A stretch of 64,000 nucleotides of DNA from an uncultured Oscillospiraceae bacterium (lineage in GTDB: Bacteria; Bacillota; Clostridia; Oscillospirales; Ruminococcaceae), in contig USBI01000003.1 in assembly GCA_900552945.1 (NCBI GenBank), positions 13,068 to 77,067 on the forward strand. Direction: 5' to 3'. Every line of letters starts with the position of its first letter. Within the stretch, counting starts at the first letter, position 1. Positions 1 through 9,104 of the stretch are shown piece by piece. The notes under the pieces are model-generated. The model had not been told where the DNA came from. It was given only the letters and a program-made list of their open reading frames with translations, and did no database searches. The position numbers and the translations under genes were made by a program.

Positions 1-2
1 GT

Positions 3-1769
3 ACAAAGGGCGAACGGTTTAAAATGACCCGGCAGAATGAATACGGCACGGGTACCTATTACACCGAATTCGAGGGGATTATCAACAATTTGGAGCGCCG
101 TTTCCGTGAGACCCAGAGCGATTGGGCACGGGATGAGATCGCGAGTTCCATGAGCGCGGTCCCGTGCCCCGATTGCCACGGAAAACGGCTCAAAAAAGAA
201 ATTCTTGCCGTTACAGTCGCAGGAAAGAATATCAGTGAATTCTGCCACATGTCTGTTTCAGAGGCGCTCGACTTTGTGGAGCATATGCAGCTGACCGAGC
301 GGGAACAGATGATCGGTGACCGTATTTTGAAAGAAATCAAGGAACGGCTTGGTTTTTTGAATAACGTTGGGCTGGAGTATCTCACTCTGGCGCGTTCGGC
401 GTCTACCTTGTCGGGCGGCGAGAGCCAGCGCATCCGTTTGGCGACACAGATCGGCTCTTACCTTGTTGGTGTCCTTTATATTCTGGACGAGCCGAGTATC
501 GGGCTGCATCAGAGGGACAATGACAAGCTCATTGCCACCTTAAAACGTTTGCGTGATCTTGGGAATACGCTGATCGTTGTTGAGCACGATGAAGACACCA
601 TGTATGCCGCTGATTATATTGTTGATATCGGCCCTGGCGCCGGAGTGCACGGCGGTGAGGTTGTCTGCGCCGGCCCGGTGCAGGATATTATCGCCTGCGA
701 GGATTCCATCACCGGTCAGTATCTCAGTGGCCGAAAGAAGATTGAGGTGCCAAAGGAAAGAAGAAAAGGGAACGGGCGGTTTATTACCATCCGGGGTGCA
801 AGGGAAAACAATCTCAAAAACATTGATGTAGAGATTCCGTTGGGTAAATTTGTCTGTGTTACCGGTGTATCCGGCTCGGGAAAATCCTCTTTGGTAAATG
901 AGGTCCTTTATAAGCAGCTTGCGGTTACTTTAAACAATTCCCGTCTGAAACCAGGCGCCCATGATGAGATTCTGGGTATCGAGAACATTGATAAGATTAT
1001 TGATATTGACCAGTCGCCTATCGGGAGAACACCGCGTTCTAACCCGGCGACCTATACCGGCGTGTTTACCGATATTCGCAATCTATTTGCTCAGACGCAG
1101 GATGCGAAGATGAAAGGCTACACCAGCAGCCGTTTTTCGTTCAATGTCAAAGGCGGGCGCTGCGAAGCCTGCCAGGGCGATGGTATTATTGAAATTGAAA
1201 TGCATTTTCTTCCGGATATCTATGTTCCCTGCGAAGTCTGTAAAGGAAAGCGCTATAACCGTGAGACTTTGGAAATCCGCTATAAAGGGAAAAATATACA
1301 CGATGTACTGGAAATGACAGTGGAAGAAGCAACCACCTTTTTTGATTCCATTCCCAAAATCAAACGTAAGTTTGAAACTCTGTGCGAAGTGGGGCTTGGA
1401 TACATTAAGGTTGGCCAGCCTGCAACGACCCTCTCGGGTGGCGAAGCGCAGAGGGTCAAGCTTGCGGCAGAACTTTCCAAGCGCAGCACCGGCCGTACAC
1501 TGTATATTCTGGATGAACCGACCACCGGCCTGCATACGGCGGATGTACACAATCTCATTAATGTTCTGCAAAAATTGGTGGATGCCGGGAATACTGTGAT
1601 TGTAATTGAGCACAATCTGGATGTGATCAAAACCGCTGATTATATCATCGACCTTGGCCCGGAAGGCGGAGATGGCGGCGGAACGGTCATTGCGAAAGGT
1701 ACCCCGGAGGAACTCATTCGTTCAAAGAAATCTTATACGGCAAAATATCTGAAAAAAATGTTAAAATAA
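3..1769 (+). CDS. uvrA: UvrABC excinuclease subunit A, C-terminal part (5' truncated by window edge)
   Basis: DNA-damage recognition ATPase of nucleotide excision repair. The frame is open from base 3, and the residues before the first ATG at 24 (TKGERFK) already fit UvrA, so this is the last ~589 residues of a protein normally near 940. Visible in order: the second half of the first ABC module with signature [12 protein letters not shown] and Walker [12 protein letters not shown]; a second Walker [10 protein letters not shown]; a zinc finger CEAC-X19-CEVC; then the second signature [12 protein letters not shown] and Walker [12 protein letters not shown]. It ends in TAA with no terminator before the next promoter. 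The missing N-terminus lies upstream of the window. Assignment is certain. Confidence 0.97.
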   Translation, partial: TKGERFKMTRQNEYGTGTYYTEFEGIINNLERRFRETQSDWARDEIASSMSAVPCPDCHGKRLKKEILAVTVAGKNISEFCHMSVSEALDFVEHMQLTEREQMIGDRILKEIKERLGFLNNVGLEYLTLARSASTLSGGESQRIRLATQIGSYLVGVLYILDEPSIGLHQRDNDKLIATLKRLRDLGNTLIVVEHDEDTMYAADYIVDIGPGAGVHGGEVVCAGPVQDIIACEDSITGQYLSGRKKIEVPKERRKGNGRFITIRGARENNLKNIDVEIPLGKFVCVTGVSGSGKSSLVNEVLYKQLAVTLNNSRLKPGAHDEILGIENIDKIIDIDQSPIGRTPRSNPATYTGVFTDIRNLFAQTQDAKMKGYTSSRFSFNVKGGRCEACQGDGIIEIEMHFLPDIYVPCEVCKGKRYNRETLEIRYKGKNIHDVLEMTVEEATTFFDSIPKIKRKFETLCEVGLGYIKVGQPATTLSGGEAQRVKLAAELSKRSTGRTLYILDEPTTGLHTADVHNLINVLQKLVDAGNTVIVIEHNLDVIKTADYIIDLGPEGGDGGGTVIAKGTPEELIRSKKSYTAKYLKKMLK

Positions 1770-1782
1770 TATCAAATGGGTA

Positions 1783-1811
1783 TTTACAGTAATATACCTG
1801 TGTGGTATAAT
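1783..1811 (+). promoter_or_regulatory. Sigma-A promoter for rubredoxin-fprA
   Basis: TTTACA at 1783-1788, a 17-bp spacer and a perfect TATAAT at 1806-1811 preceded by TGG (extended -10). It lies 14 bases after the uvrA stop and about 30 bases before the rubredoxin start, so this pair has its own promoter. Confidence 0.85.
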
Positions 1812-1839
1812 TATGAAAAATGAAAAGGAGATGACTGGT

Positions 1840-1992
1840 ATGTACGTGTGTGATGTTTGCGGTTATGTTTATGATCCTGAAGTAGGCTGTCCGGAGCAGG
1901 GCGTTGCTCCCGGTACTCCGTGGGAAGAGGTTCCGGAAGATTTTGTTTGCCCGACCTGCGGTGTCGGCAAAGACATGTTCAGCGCTCAGTAA
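1840..1992 (+). CDS. Rubredoxin
   Basis: Small iron-sulfur electron carrier of 50 residues, the usual rubredoxin length. Cysteines at 4, 7, 37 and 40 (CDVC and CPTC) form the single-iron FeS4 site, and the typical [18 protein letters not shown] segment is present. The start is ATG 1840 because AAAAGGAG (1823-1830) would abut the in-frame ATG at 1831 but sits nine bases from 1840. It is followed 71 bases later by a flavo-diiron protein, for which rubredoxin is the known electron donor in Clostridia and Moorella. Together they probably reduce O2 (or NO) in the cytoplasm. Confidence 0.95.
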   Translation: MYVCDVCGYVYDPEVGCPEQGVAPGTPWEEVPEDFVCPTCGVGKDMFSAQ

Positions 1993-2004
1993 TGAGAAAC
2001 AGGC

Positions 2005-2039
2005 AGTACCCGCCGCAGTTATCTGCTTCGGCGGGTACT
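2005..2039 (+). other. Stem-loop between rubredoxin and fprA
   Basis: Perfect 11-bp inverted repeat, AGTACCCGCCG (2005-2015) with CGGCGGGTACT (2029-2039) and a 13-base loop. There is no T-tract after it, and it ends 11 bases before the fprA ribosome-binding site. It therefore looks more like an RNA-processing or stability element, or a partial attenuator, than a full terminator. Confidence 0.6.
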
Positions 2040-2063
2040 CTTGAGTCAGCAGGAGGTTTAAAA

Positions 2064-3266
2064 ATGAACGCATTTAAAATTCGCGAAGATTTGTATTATG
2101 TTGGGGTCTTAAACCCGAATCTGCGTGTTTTCGATATTGTTATGAAGACCGATTACGGTACTTCCTATAATTCGTATTTGATCAAAGGCAGCGAAAAAAC
2201 GGCATTGGTGGAAACAGCACATCTGAAATCCGTTGATTATTTTATGGACAATGTCAAGTCAGTTGCCGATGTGGATAAAATTGATTACATCATTATGAAT
2301 CACAACGAGCCGGATCACTCTGGTTCCATTGCCAAGCTGGCGGAACTCAATCCGAATATTACGGTTGTAGTATCTCAGGCTGGGTCGATTTACTTAAAAA
2401 ATATCACCAATAATCCGAACGTGAACTACAAGGTTGTAAAAGACGGTGAGAGCATTGATTTGGGCGGACGTGAACTGAAATTCATCAGCGCTCCGTTTTT
2501 GCATTGGCCGGATTCTATGTTCACTTGGGTGCCGGACATGAAAGTCCTCTTTACCTGCGACTTCCTGGGTTCCCATTACTGCGAACCGCAGATTATGGAT
2601 ACTAAAATTACTCATCCCGCGGCTTATGAAACCGCGATGAAGGGTTATTATGATGCGATTTTTGGGCCGTTCAAACCGTATGTGCTCAAAGGTCTGGAAA
2701 AAATTGACCCGCTGGATGTGGAATATGCTTGCACCAGCCACGGTCCGGTGCTGACCAAAGGCGGCTTGCTGGAAAAGGTAAAAGAGCAGTACCGCGTGTG
2801 GAGCAGTCCGGTCGCCAAAGCGCACAAGACTGTTCCGGTGTTTTATTGTTCTGCGTACGGAAACACTGAACTGCTCGCGAAAGCGATTGCTGAGGGTGTA
2901 AAAGAAGTTATTCCGGATGCGGAAGTTACCCTTTACAATGTCATTGAGCACGATATGGGTGAGATGGCGGCAGCCCTGAACGGTTCGGATGGATTCCTCA
3001 TCGGTTCTCCGACCCTCAACAAGGATGCTCTTCCGCCGATTTGGATTCTGCTTGCGCACGTGGATGCGGTCAACATCGCAAAACGTCCGGTCGCATTGTT
3101 CGGTTCTTACGGCTGGAGCGGTGAAGCGGTCCCGAATTTGACCGAGCGGCTGAAAGGTTTGAAGGTCAACCTGTTTGAAAAGAACTTCCGTGTTGTATTT
3201 GTTCCTTCTGAAGAGGATTTGAAAAACGCGAAAGAATTTGGCAAGGAGTTTGCGGCGACTCTGTAA
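2064..3266 (+). CDS. fprA: Flavo-diiron protein (A-type flavoprotein, FprA)
   Basis: Cytoplasmic oxygen/NO reductase of 400 residues, the full length of the family. The N-terminal metallo-beta-lactamase-like domain carries the diiron ligands H80-x-E82-x-D84-H85 (in HNEPDHSG), then FLHWPDS, CDFLGSH and TSHGPV with the remaining His/Asp ligands. The C-terminal flavodoxin domain begins near residue 250 (VFYCSAYGNTELLAKAI, the FMN phosphate loop). The frame is open upstream through the rubredoxin gene, but the start is ATG 2064 with AGGAGG at 2051-2056. Electrons should come from the adjacent rubredoxin. There is no fused NAD(P)H reductase domain. Confidence 0.95.
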   Translation: MNAFKIREDLYYVGVLNPNLRVFDIVMKTDYGTSYNSYLIKGSEKTALVETAHLKSVDYFMDNVKSVADVDKIDYIIMNHNEPDHSGSIAKLAELNPNITVVVSQAGSIYLKNITNNPNVNYKVVKDGESIDLGGRELKFISAPFLHWPDSMFTWVPDMKVLFTCDFLGSHYCEPQIMDTKITHPAAYETAMKGYYDAIFGPFKPYVLKGLEKIDPLDVEYACTSHGPVLTKGGLLEKVKEQYRVWSSPVAKAHKTVPVFYCSAYGNTELLAKAIAEGVKEVIPDAEVTLYNVIEHDMGEMAAALNGSDGFLIGSPTLNKDALPPIWILLAHVDAVNIAKRPVALFGSYGWSGEAVPNLTERLKGLKVNLFEKNFRVVFVPSEEDLKNAKEFGKEFAATL

Positions 3267-3282
3267 AGATAAATGAATCTGT

Positions 3283-3315
3283 AAAAAGGAAGGCACATGT
3301 GTGCCTTCCTTTTTT
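3283..3315 (+). terminator. Rho-independent terminator after fprA
   Basis: AAGGAAGGCAC pairs with GTGCCTTCCTT around an ATGT loop and is followed by a T-run. It starts 17 bases after the fprA stop. Confidence 0.9.
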
Positions 3316-3328
3316 GCTTGTGATAATT

Positions 3329-3360
3329 AAAAACGTCTCCGTAAAAGCGGAGACGTTTTT
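3329..3360 (-). terminator. Terminator (bidirectional) for the CAP lipoprotein gene
   Basis: AAAACGTCTCCG and CGGAGACGTTTT form a 12-bp stem with a six-base loop, with A-runs and T-runs on both sides. It lies 73 bases past the stop of the minus-strand gene and also backs up the fprA terminator. Confidence 0.85.
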
Positions 3361-3432
3361 AATAACGCGGTATATCATGTGTTATGCGTTGCGGTGTAAT
3401 GGGGGAAGAATCAGCTTTTCTGCTGGAACCGT

Positions 3433-4287
3433 TTATCCCCCGAAGGTCTGTGTCCAGTAATACGCACCGTTTTCCAAATAACAGCCAACTCCGATGTATT
3501 GAAAATCGGTACTTAAAATATTTGCCCGGTGGCCATCCGAATTCATCCAAGCCTCCATGACTGATTCCGGCGTTGAAAATCCGTAGGCGATGTTTTCGCC
3601 CGCTGCCATATATCCGAAGCCGATTACGCTGTTCAAGGGGTCGGAACCGTCCGGCCGCTGATGGGCGAACAGTCTGGGAAGTTCGGTGCTTCTGGTGTAG
3701 GCGAACGTGTTCAGGTCGCCGGCGGCTTGAAGAGGTGCAAGCCCGTTTTTGCTGCGTTCTTCATTTACAAGCTGGATTACCCGCGCTGAAAACGAAGAGA
3801 TATCGATCGCTTTGGGAATAGATTGCGCCTCCGTATACCCACACCGCGTACAGGTCCGTTCTTTGCGTCCCTCGGAAGTCGTTGTTGCTTCTGCTGTAAC
3901 TGTCCAGCCGGCGAAACTGTGGCCAAGTGTGGGGGTTTCATCTTCGGTATAGCTGTTTCCGCAGGAGCAGGTAAAGGTGGTGTATCCGCTGGAAGTACAG
4001 GTGGGAGATGTTACACTGGCTGTGTAATTGTGGGTATGCTTGGATTGCATCTGTGAAGATTCGGACTGCTGATTGTTCTGCGGCGGTGTTTTTGCCGAAT
4101 CACCGGCGTCTGTATCGCTTTGTGAAGCGGATTCTTCCTCGGAAAGATCGTCACTTTGAGATAACAAATCGTCCAGAGTAATGGATGAGCCGGACGAGTT
4201 TGATTCGATTTGACTCTGCTGGCAGCCGGACAGAAAAATAAAACTGACCAACAGAATGATCAGCAGAAAAGAACGTGATTTTTTCAT
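3433..4287 (-). CDS. CAP/SCP-domain lipoprotein with cysteine-rich repeats
   Basis: Secreted, probably membrane-anchored protein of 284 residues. Residues 1-22 are a lipoprotein signal ending LSGC, with the lipidated Cys at 22. A Ser/Gln/Asp-rich linker follows to about 85. Then come two tandem repeats of about 37 residues with an H-F/Y..G..C-x-C-G pattern (HNYTASVTSPTC.., HSFAGWTVTAEA..), a kind seen in secreted proteins of gut Clostridia. The C-terminal ~120 residues are a CAP domain with FAHQRPDG, GENIAYG and SDGHRANIL supplying the conserved His/Glu residues, ending WTQTFGG. Start ATG has AAGGAG ten bases upstream. Enzymatic activity of bacterial CAP proteins is unsettled. The gene is transcribed divergently from miaB. 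Confidence 0.88.
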   Translation of the reverse strand: MKKSRSFLLIILLVSFIFLSGCQQSQIESNSSGSSITLDDLLSQSDDLSEEESASQSDTDAGDSAKTPPQNNQQSESSQMQSKHTHNYTASVTSPTCTSSGYTTFTCSCGNSYTEDETPTLGHSFAGWTVTAEATTTSEGRKERTCTRCGYTEAQSIPKAIDISSFSARVIQLVNEERSKNGLAPLQAAGDLNTFAYTRSTELPRLFAHQRPDGSDPLNSVIGFGYMAAGENIAYGFSTPESVMEAWMNSDGHRANILSTDFQYIGVGCYLENGAYYWTQTFGG

Positions 4288-4346
4288 GGGCAGCCTTTTT
4301 CTCCTTTTTATTCGCCGTTAAAGATATGGCGTATATATCATTTTTT

Positions 4347-4375
4347 GTTATACCATGAAACCGGAAAAAATACAA
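4347..4375 (-). promoter_or_regulatory. Sigma-A promoter for CAP lipoprotein
   Basis: Read on the minus strand: TTGTAT (4375-4370), a 17-bp spacer, then TATAAC (4352-4347) preceded by TGG (extended -10). It is about 60 bases before the gene start. Confidence 0.75.
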
Positions 4376-4453
4376 TTCCTTTTCACGGCAGCCATTTCGT
4401 TTGTTCGATGAAAAGTGTGGCTGTACTTTTCCTTTTTATTCAAGATTTATCCA

Positions 4454-4482
4454 TTGATTCGTTTTTTGAAAAATGATATACT
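4454..4482 (+). promoter_or_regulatory. Sigma-A promoter for the miaB run
   Basis: TTGATT (4454-4459), a 17-bp spacer, TATACT (4477-4482) with an upstream TGA (extended -10). A second TATAAT at 4484-4489 lacks a well-spaced -35. The predicted start of transcription is near 4489, giving a leader of about 50 bases. No other clear promoter was found before 21 kb. Confidence 0.75.
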
Positions 4483-4538
4483 TTATAATGTATTTTTATA
4501 AAGAAATATTAAAAAAATAGTAGATAGAGGTTGTATTT

Positions 4539-5933
4539 TTGAATCATTCAAACTGCGTTTCAGTGGATTATACTGCTCTTGCACGCGAATGCGTCCGCCG
4601 GCGCATTTCCGACCATCCGCCGCTTGCTATGCTGCACTCGTTTGGGTGCCAGCAGAATGTGAACGACGGGGAAAAACTGCGCGGAATGCTTGCGGAGATC
4701 GGCTACGGTTTTACCGATTCTCCGGACCAGGCGGATATCGTTATCTTTAATACCTGCGCTGTGCGTGAAAACGCGGAAGACCGGGTATTTGGCAACATTG
4801 GTCAGCTCAAGCACTGCAAGGAGCACAATCCAAATCTGATTATTGGAATCTGTGGCTGCATGGTCGAACAGGAGCACATCAGCGAGCGGATCAAAAAGAG
4901 CTATCCGTACGTCAATTTGGTGTTCGGAACCCATGCGCTTTCGCGATTTCCGGAACTTCTCTACCGCGAACTTACCACAGGAAAGCGGATCTTCGATGCA
5001 AAACAGGAAGACGGTACCGTAGTAGAAGGGCTTCCGGTTCGCAGGGAAGACCCTTATAAAGCGTTTGTGCCGGTTATGTATGGCTGCAATAATTTTTGTA
5101 CTTACTGCATTGTGCCGTATGTCCGGGGAAGGGAGCGTTCACGCAAGCCGGAAGACGTTCTTGCGGAGGTGAAGGGCCTTGTGGCAGACGGCTACAAGGA
5201 AATCATGCTGCTTGGGCAGAACGTCAACTCATATGGGAAAAACCTGGAACAGCCGGTCCGTTTCGCAGAACTTCTGCGGATGGTGAACGATGTGGAAGGG
5301 GATTTCCGCATTCGCTTTATGACTTCTCATCCGAAGGACGCCACCCATGAACTGATTGACGCAGTTGCGGAATGCGAGAAGGTCTGTAAGCAGATTCACC
5401 TTCCGGTGCAGAGTGGCTCGAACCGCATATTAAAAGAGATGAACCGCCATTATACGGTGGAAGAGTATCTTTCTCTGATTGAGTATGCAAAACAGCGGAT
5501 TCCCGGCGTGGCGCTTTCCAGTGATATTATCGTGGGCTTTCCCGGTGAGACTTATGAGGACTTTGAACAGACACTGGAACTTGTGAAACAGGTGGATTAT
5601 CATCTGTTGTATACGTTCATTTATTCCAAACGGGAAGGCACGAAAGCCGCGGAGATGGATGACCCCATCCCCGCTAAGGAAAAATCCCGCTGGTTCCAGC
5701 AGCTTCTGGAGGTACAGCGTGGGTGCAGTATCCGGCATAACCAGAGTTATGTTGGTCAAACGCTTCGTGTTCTGGTAGATGGACCGGGCCGTGTGGAAGA
5801 CGGTTTTGTTTCCGGCAGGACCGAACATAATATGATCGTTGATTTTAAAGGGGACAGATCGCTGATTGGTCAGTTTGTTTCCGTTAAAATAACCGGGGCT
5901 CTCAACTGGGCGCTGGTGGGAGAAAAAATATAA
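4539..5933 (+). CDS. miaB: tRNA-2-methylthio-N6-dimethylallyladenosine synthase MiaB
   Basis: Radical SAM methylthiotransferase that adds the 2-methylthio group to i6A37 of tRNAs; 464 residues, full length. The N-terminal MTTase domain has the three cluster cysteines in HSFGCQQN, FNTCAVREN and GICGCMVEQ. The radical SAM motif is C183-x3-C187-x2-C190 (GCNNFCTYC), and a TRAM domain occupies the last ~65 residues. The start codon is TTG at 4539 with AGAGG eight bases upstream; no ATG fits. It is directly followed by ricA, as in Bacillus subtilis. MiaA, which makes its substrate, lies 5 kb downstream in the same run. Confidence 0.96.
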   Translation: MNHSNCVSVDYTALARECVRRRISDHPPLAMLHSFGCQQNVNDGEKLRGMLAEIGYGFTDSPDQADIVIFNTCAVRENAEDRVFGNIGQLKHCKEHNPNLIIGICGCMVEQEHISERIKKSYPYVNLVFGTHALSRFPELLYRELTTGKRIFDAKQEDGTVVEGLPVRREDPYKAFVPVMYGCNNFCTYCIVPYVRGRERSRKPEDVLAEVKGLVADGYKEIMLLGQNVNSYGKNLEQPVRFAELLRMVNDVEGDFRIRFMTSHPKDATHELIDAVAECEKVCKQIHLPVQSGSNRILKEMNRHYTVEEYLSLIEYAKQRIPGVALSSDIIVGFPGETYEDFEQTLELVKQVDYHLLYTFIYSKREGTKAAEMDDPIPAKEKSRWFQQLLEVQRGCSIRHNQSYVGQTLRVLVDGPGRVEDGFVSGRTEHNMIVDFKGDRSLIGQFVSVKITGALNWALVGEKI

Positions 5934-5949
5934 ATTTTTGGAGGGCGTT

Positions 5950-6354
5950 ATGAATTTAATCAAACAGGCACGTGAAATGGGTAAGATGATTCAGGCATCT
6001 GAAGAGTACAAACGTCTTCAGGCAGCAAAAGAGAAGAACGACAACGATACCGAGCTTCAGGATCTGATCGGTCAGTTCAATCTCAAACGCATGGAACTTA
6101 ACAATCAGCTCGCAAAATCCGACAAGGACGATGAAAAGCTGGAAAAACTCAACCATGAGATGCGCGACCTTTACCAGAAGGTCATGACCAACCAGAACAT
6201 GGCAGAGTATGAGCAGGCGAAAAATGAGATGGACATGCTCATGAATCAGGTCAACACCATTCTTGTCATGTGTGTAAACGGCGAAGACCCGGATACTTGT
6301 GACCCGGCACCGTCCTGCACCGGAAGCTGTTCTACCTGCGGCGGCTGCCACTAA
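5950..6354 (+). CDS. ricA: RicA/YmcA-like protein (YlbF/YmcA family) with cysteine-rich tail
   Basis: 134-residue, mostly helical protein of the com_ylbF family. In B. subtilis, RicA (YmcA) forms a complex with RicF and RicT that carries Fe-S clusters, acts with RNase Y on mRNA processing, and affects competence, biofilm and sporulation. Position directly after miaB and before mutS matches ymcA, which favours RicA over RicF. Start ATG 5950 follows GGAGG. The last 27 residues contain six cysteines (108, 117, 123, 127, 130, 133) in a C-x5-C-x3-C-x2-C-x2-CH arrangement, suited to binding a metal or cluster; that role is inferred from the pattern. The paralogue subgroup cannot be fixed from sequence alone. 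Confidence 0.8.
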   Translation: MNLIKQAREMGKMIQASEEYKRLQAAKEKNDNDTELQDLIGQFNLKRMELNNQLAKSDKDDEKLEKLNHEMRDLYQKVMTNQNMAEYEQAKNEMDMLMNQVNTILVMCVNGEDPDTCDPAPSCTGSCSTCGGCH

Positions 6355-6416
6355 ACAACAAAACACGGCGGAAAACCTGCCGCTAAACGGTTTGACTGAC
6401 AAATTTTTGGACGGTG

Positions 6417-9032
6417 ATGATGTTGGCGACCCTTTCTCCTATGATGCAGCAGTATCTGGCAATCAAAGAACAGCACAAAGACCAGATCCTGTTTTTCCGG
6501 CTGGGCGATTTTTATGAAATGTTTTTTGATGACGCAAAGCTCGCGTCCCGGGAACTGGAGCTGACTCTCACCGGAAGAGACTGCGGCTTGGAGGAACGCG
6601 CGCCCATGTGCGGCGTTCCTTACCACAGCTGTGATGTTTACATTAAAAGACTCATTGATAAAGGCTATAAAGTTGCCATCTGTGAACAGATGGAAAATCC
6701 GGCGACTGCAAAAGGAATCGTTAAGCGCGATATTGTGCGCATTGTAACGCCGGGCACGGTTACCGACAATACCATGCTGGACGAGGCAAAAAACAACTAC
6801 ATTGCCAGCATTTTTGTACATAAAAAATCATACGCCGTTTCGTTTGCGGATGTTTCCACCGGTGAGATTCATCTCACCTACCGCACCGATTCCGGCTTTG
6901 AGCAGGAAGTCATCAACGAGCTTTCCCGGTTTATGCCTGCGGAAGTGCTGATGAACGAAGCCTGCCTGTCTCTCAAAGAACTGAATTCATTTTTAAAAGA
7001 GCGTCTTTCCTGTGTGGTGGATATTGCAGACCGCGATGAATGCGTACCGGACCGAGCGGAGCAACATCTCAAGCACCATTTTTCAGAGAATCCCGCGCTG
7101 CTTGAGCCGGTGAAGGTTTCCGAGGAAGCGGTCATCTCGCTGGGTGTCCTGTTGGGATATATCGACGCCACTCAGCGTCAGGGCGGCAAACGGATCGTCA
7201 GTTTACAGGTCTATCATAACGAACAGTATATGACGCTGGACATGAACGCCCGGCGGAATCTGGAATTGACAGAGACCATGCGCAATAAAGAGAAAAAAGG
7301 CTCGCTTTTGTGGGTGCTTGACCGCACCAGGACCTCCATGGGGAAGCGGCGGCTGCGCAAGGTGCTGGAACAGCCGCTTTTGAATATCGCGCAGATCACC
7401 AAGCGTCATTCCGCGGTGGAGGAATTGCTGGAGAATTCCATTCTTCGTTCCCGCCTCGGAGAGCTGTTAAACGATGTTTACGATCTGGAACGTCTCATGA
7501 CCCGCGTGATCTACCGTTCGGCGGGGCCGAGGGATTTAAAAGCCCTCAGCTTTTCAGCGGCGCGCCTGCCGGAGATTAAAGAATGCCTTTCAGGCTGCAA
7601 GGCGGGGCTTTTGAAAGAGCTCAACGACGAGATCGACACCATGCAGGAGATCCGCACGATGGTCGATCGCGCCATTGTGGACCAGCCTCCCGTCAACCTA
7701 AAAGAGGGCGGCGTGATTCGTACGGGCTTTCACGCGGAGCTAGATGAGCTGCGGGATCTGTACACCAATGCCAAACAGTATATCGCGTCCATTGAAGAGC
7801 ACGAAAAGGAAGCTACCGGCATTAAAAACCTGAAGGTTGGTTATAACCGGGTATTCGGTTATTACATAGAGGTCACCAAGTCAAATATTGATTTGGTGCC
7901 GGAACATTATATCCGCAAACAAACCCTTGCGAACTGTGAGCGGTATATCACCCAGGAACTCAAGGATCTGGAACAGAAGGTTCTTCACGCAAGCGAGCGG
8001 ATGATCCTTCTGGAACAGGGCATTTTCGACGAGCTTTGTGTGTTTGTCGCCCAGAAGCTCACCGAGGTGCAGGCGACCGCTTCCGCGGTTTCCGTGCTGG
8101 ACGTTCTCTGTTCCTTTGCGGAAGTATCCTTTGAAAACCATTACGTACGTCCTCAGTTTACCACGGAGGATAAAATCGATATTAAAGACGGACGGCATCC
8201 GGTTGTAGAACAGCTTTCCGGCGGTATGTTTGTTCCAAATGACGCGCGGTTTGACAGCTCACAAAACCGTGTGCTGATCATCACCGGGCCGAACATGGCG
8301 GGTAAATCCACCTATATGCGGCAGAACGCACTCATCCTTTTGATGGCGCAGATTGGCTGCTTTGTTCCGGCGCGTTCCGCGCTGCTGACGGTGGTGGATA
8401 AAATCTTCACCCGTGTCGGCGCTTCGGATGACCTCGCTTCCGGCCAGTCTACTTTTATGGTGGAGATGAGTGAGGTGGCGGATATTCTGCACAACGCAAC
8501 CCCTCGCAGCTTTGTGATTCTGGACGAGATCGGGCGAGGTACCTCTACCTTTGACGGTATGAGCATCGCACGTGCGGTGATCGAATACATCATCCAGTCC
8601 CGTGGTCTCAAATGCAAAACCATGTTTGCCACCCATTACCATGAACTGACCGCTTTGGATGAAATTTATCCCTGCGTCAAGAACTACAGTGTCGCGGTGA
8701 AGAAGCGCGGCGATGATATTACCTTCCTGCGCAAGATTATTCCCGGCGGAGCGGATGACAGCTACGGCATTGAGGTCGCTCAGCTCGCCGGTGTCCCAAA
8801 AGGGGTCATTTCCCGGGCAAAAGAGGTGCTGGCGGAGATTGAATCCGGCGCATCGGCTCCGCGGAAATCATCCGTTCAGCCAAAGGAAGAGATTCCTCAG
8901 CAGATCACGTTCGGTCCTTCTGGTCAGTCCGCTGTGCTGGAGAAGATCAGGGCGATTGAGTTGGATACGCTAACGCCGATTGAAGCGCTCAACAGCCTGT
9001 TTGAGCTGAAAAAACTTTTGGATGAATCTTAA
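6417..9032 (+). CDS. mutS: DNA mismatch repair protein MutS
   Basis: Mismatch-recognition ATPase of about 870 residues. The N-terminal domain carries the F-x-E mismatch motif (in FFRLGDFYEMF). The C-terminal ABC ATPase has Walker A GPNMAGKST near residue 625, a signature region around ASDDLASGQSTFMVEM, Walker B FVILDEIGRGTSTFDG and the FATHYHEL switch. The C-terminal tail is short. The start is uncertain: GTG 6414, ATG 6417, ATG 6420 and TTG 6423 are consecutive codons and the ribosome-binding site (GGACGG, 6409-6414) is poor. The TTG gives MATLSPMMQQY, the closest to the usual N-terminus. Followed by mutL. Confidence 0.96.
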   Translation: MMLATLSPMMQQYLAIKEQHKDQILFFRLGDFYEMFFDDAKLASRELELTLTGRDCGLEERAPMCGVPYHSCDVYIKRLIDKGYKVAICEQMENPATAKGIVKRDIVRIVTPGTVTDNTMLDEAKNNYIASIFVHKKSYAVSFADVSTGEIHLTYRTDSGFEQEVINELSRFMPAEVLMNEACLSLKELNSFLKERLSCVVDIADRDECVPDRAEQHLKHHFSENPALLEPVKVSEEAVISLGVLLGYIDATQRQGGKRIVSLQVYHNEQYMTLDMNARRNLELTETMRNKEKKGSLLWVLDRTRTSMGKRRLRKVLEQPLLNIAQITKRHSAVEELLENSILRSRLGELLNDVYDLERLMTRVIYRSAGPRDLKALSFSAARLPEIKECLSGCKAGLLKELNDEIDTMQEIRTMVDRAIVDQPPVNLKEGGVIRTGFHAELDELRDLYTNAKQYIASIEEHEKEATGIKNLKVGYNRVFGYYIEVTKSNIDLVPEHYIRKQTLANCERYITQELKDLEQKVLHASERMILLEQGIFDELCVFVAQKLTEVQATASAVSVLDVLCSFAEVSFENHYVRPQFTTEDKIDIKDGRHPVVEQLSGGMFVPNDARFDSSQNRVLIITGPNMAGKSTYMRQNALILLMAQIGCFVPARSALLTVVDKIFTRVGASDDLASGQSTFMVEMSEVADILHNATPRSFVILDEIGRGTSTFDGMSIARAVIEYIIQSRGLKCKTMFATHYHELTALDEIYPCVKNYSVAVKKRGDDITFLRKIIPGGADDSYGIEVAQLAGVPKGVISRAKEVLAEIESGASAPRKSSVQPKEEIPQQITFGPSGQSAVLEKIRAIELDTLTPIEALNSLFELKKLLDES

Positions 9033-9104
9033 ACCGTGTATCAAAACAATTCGTAAATATTAAAACCACAACAAGACGATGATTTTAAAACAGGAGGCGG
9101 AACG

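Noticed and set aside
1920-2063. In-frame extension of fprA upstream through the rubredoxin gene
   Set aside because: It lies in another frame of a convincing rubredoxin gene, and AGGAGG places the start at 2064.
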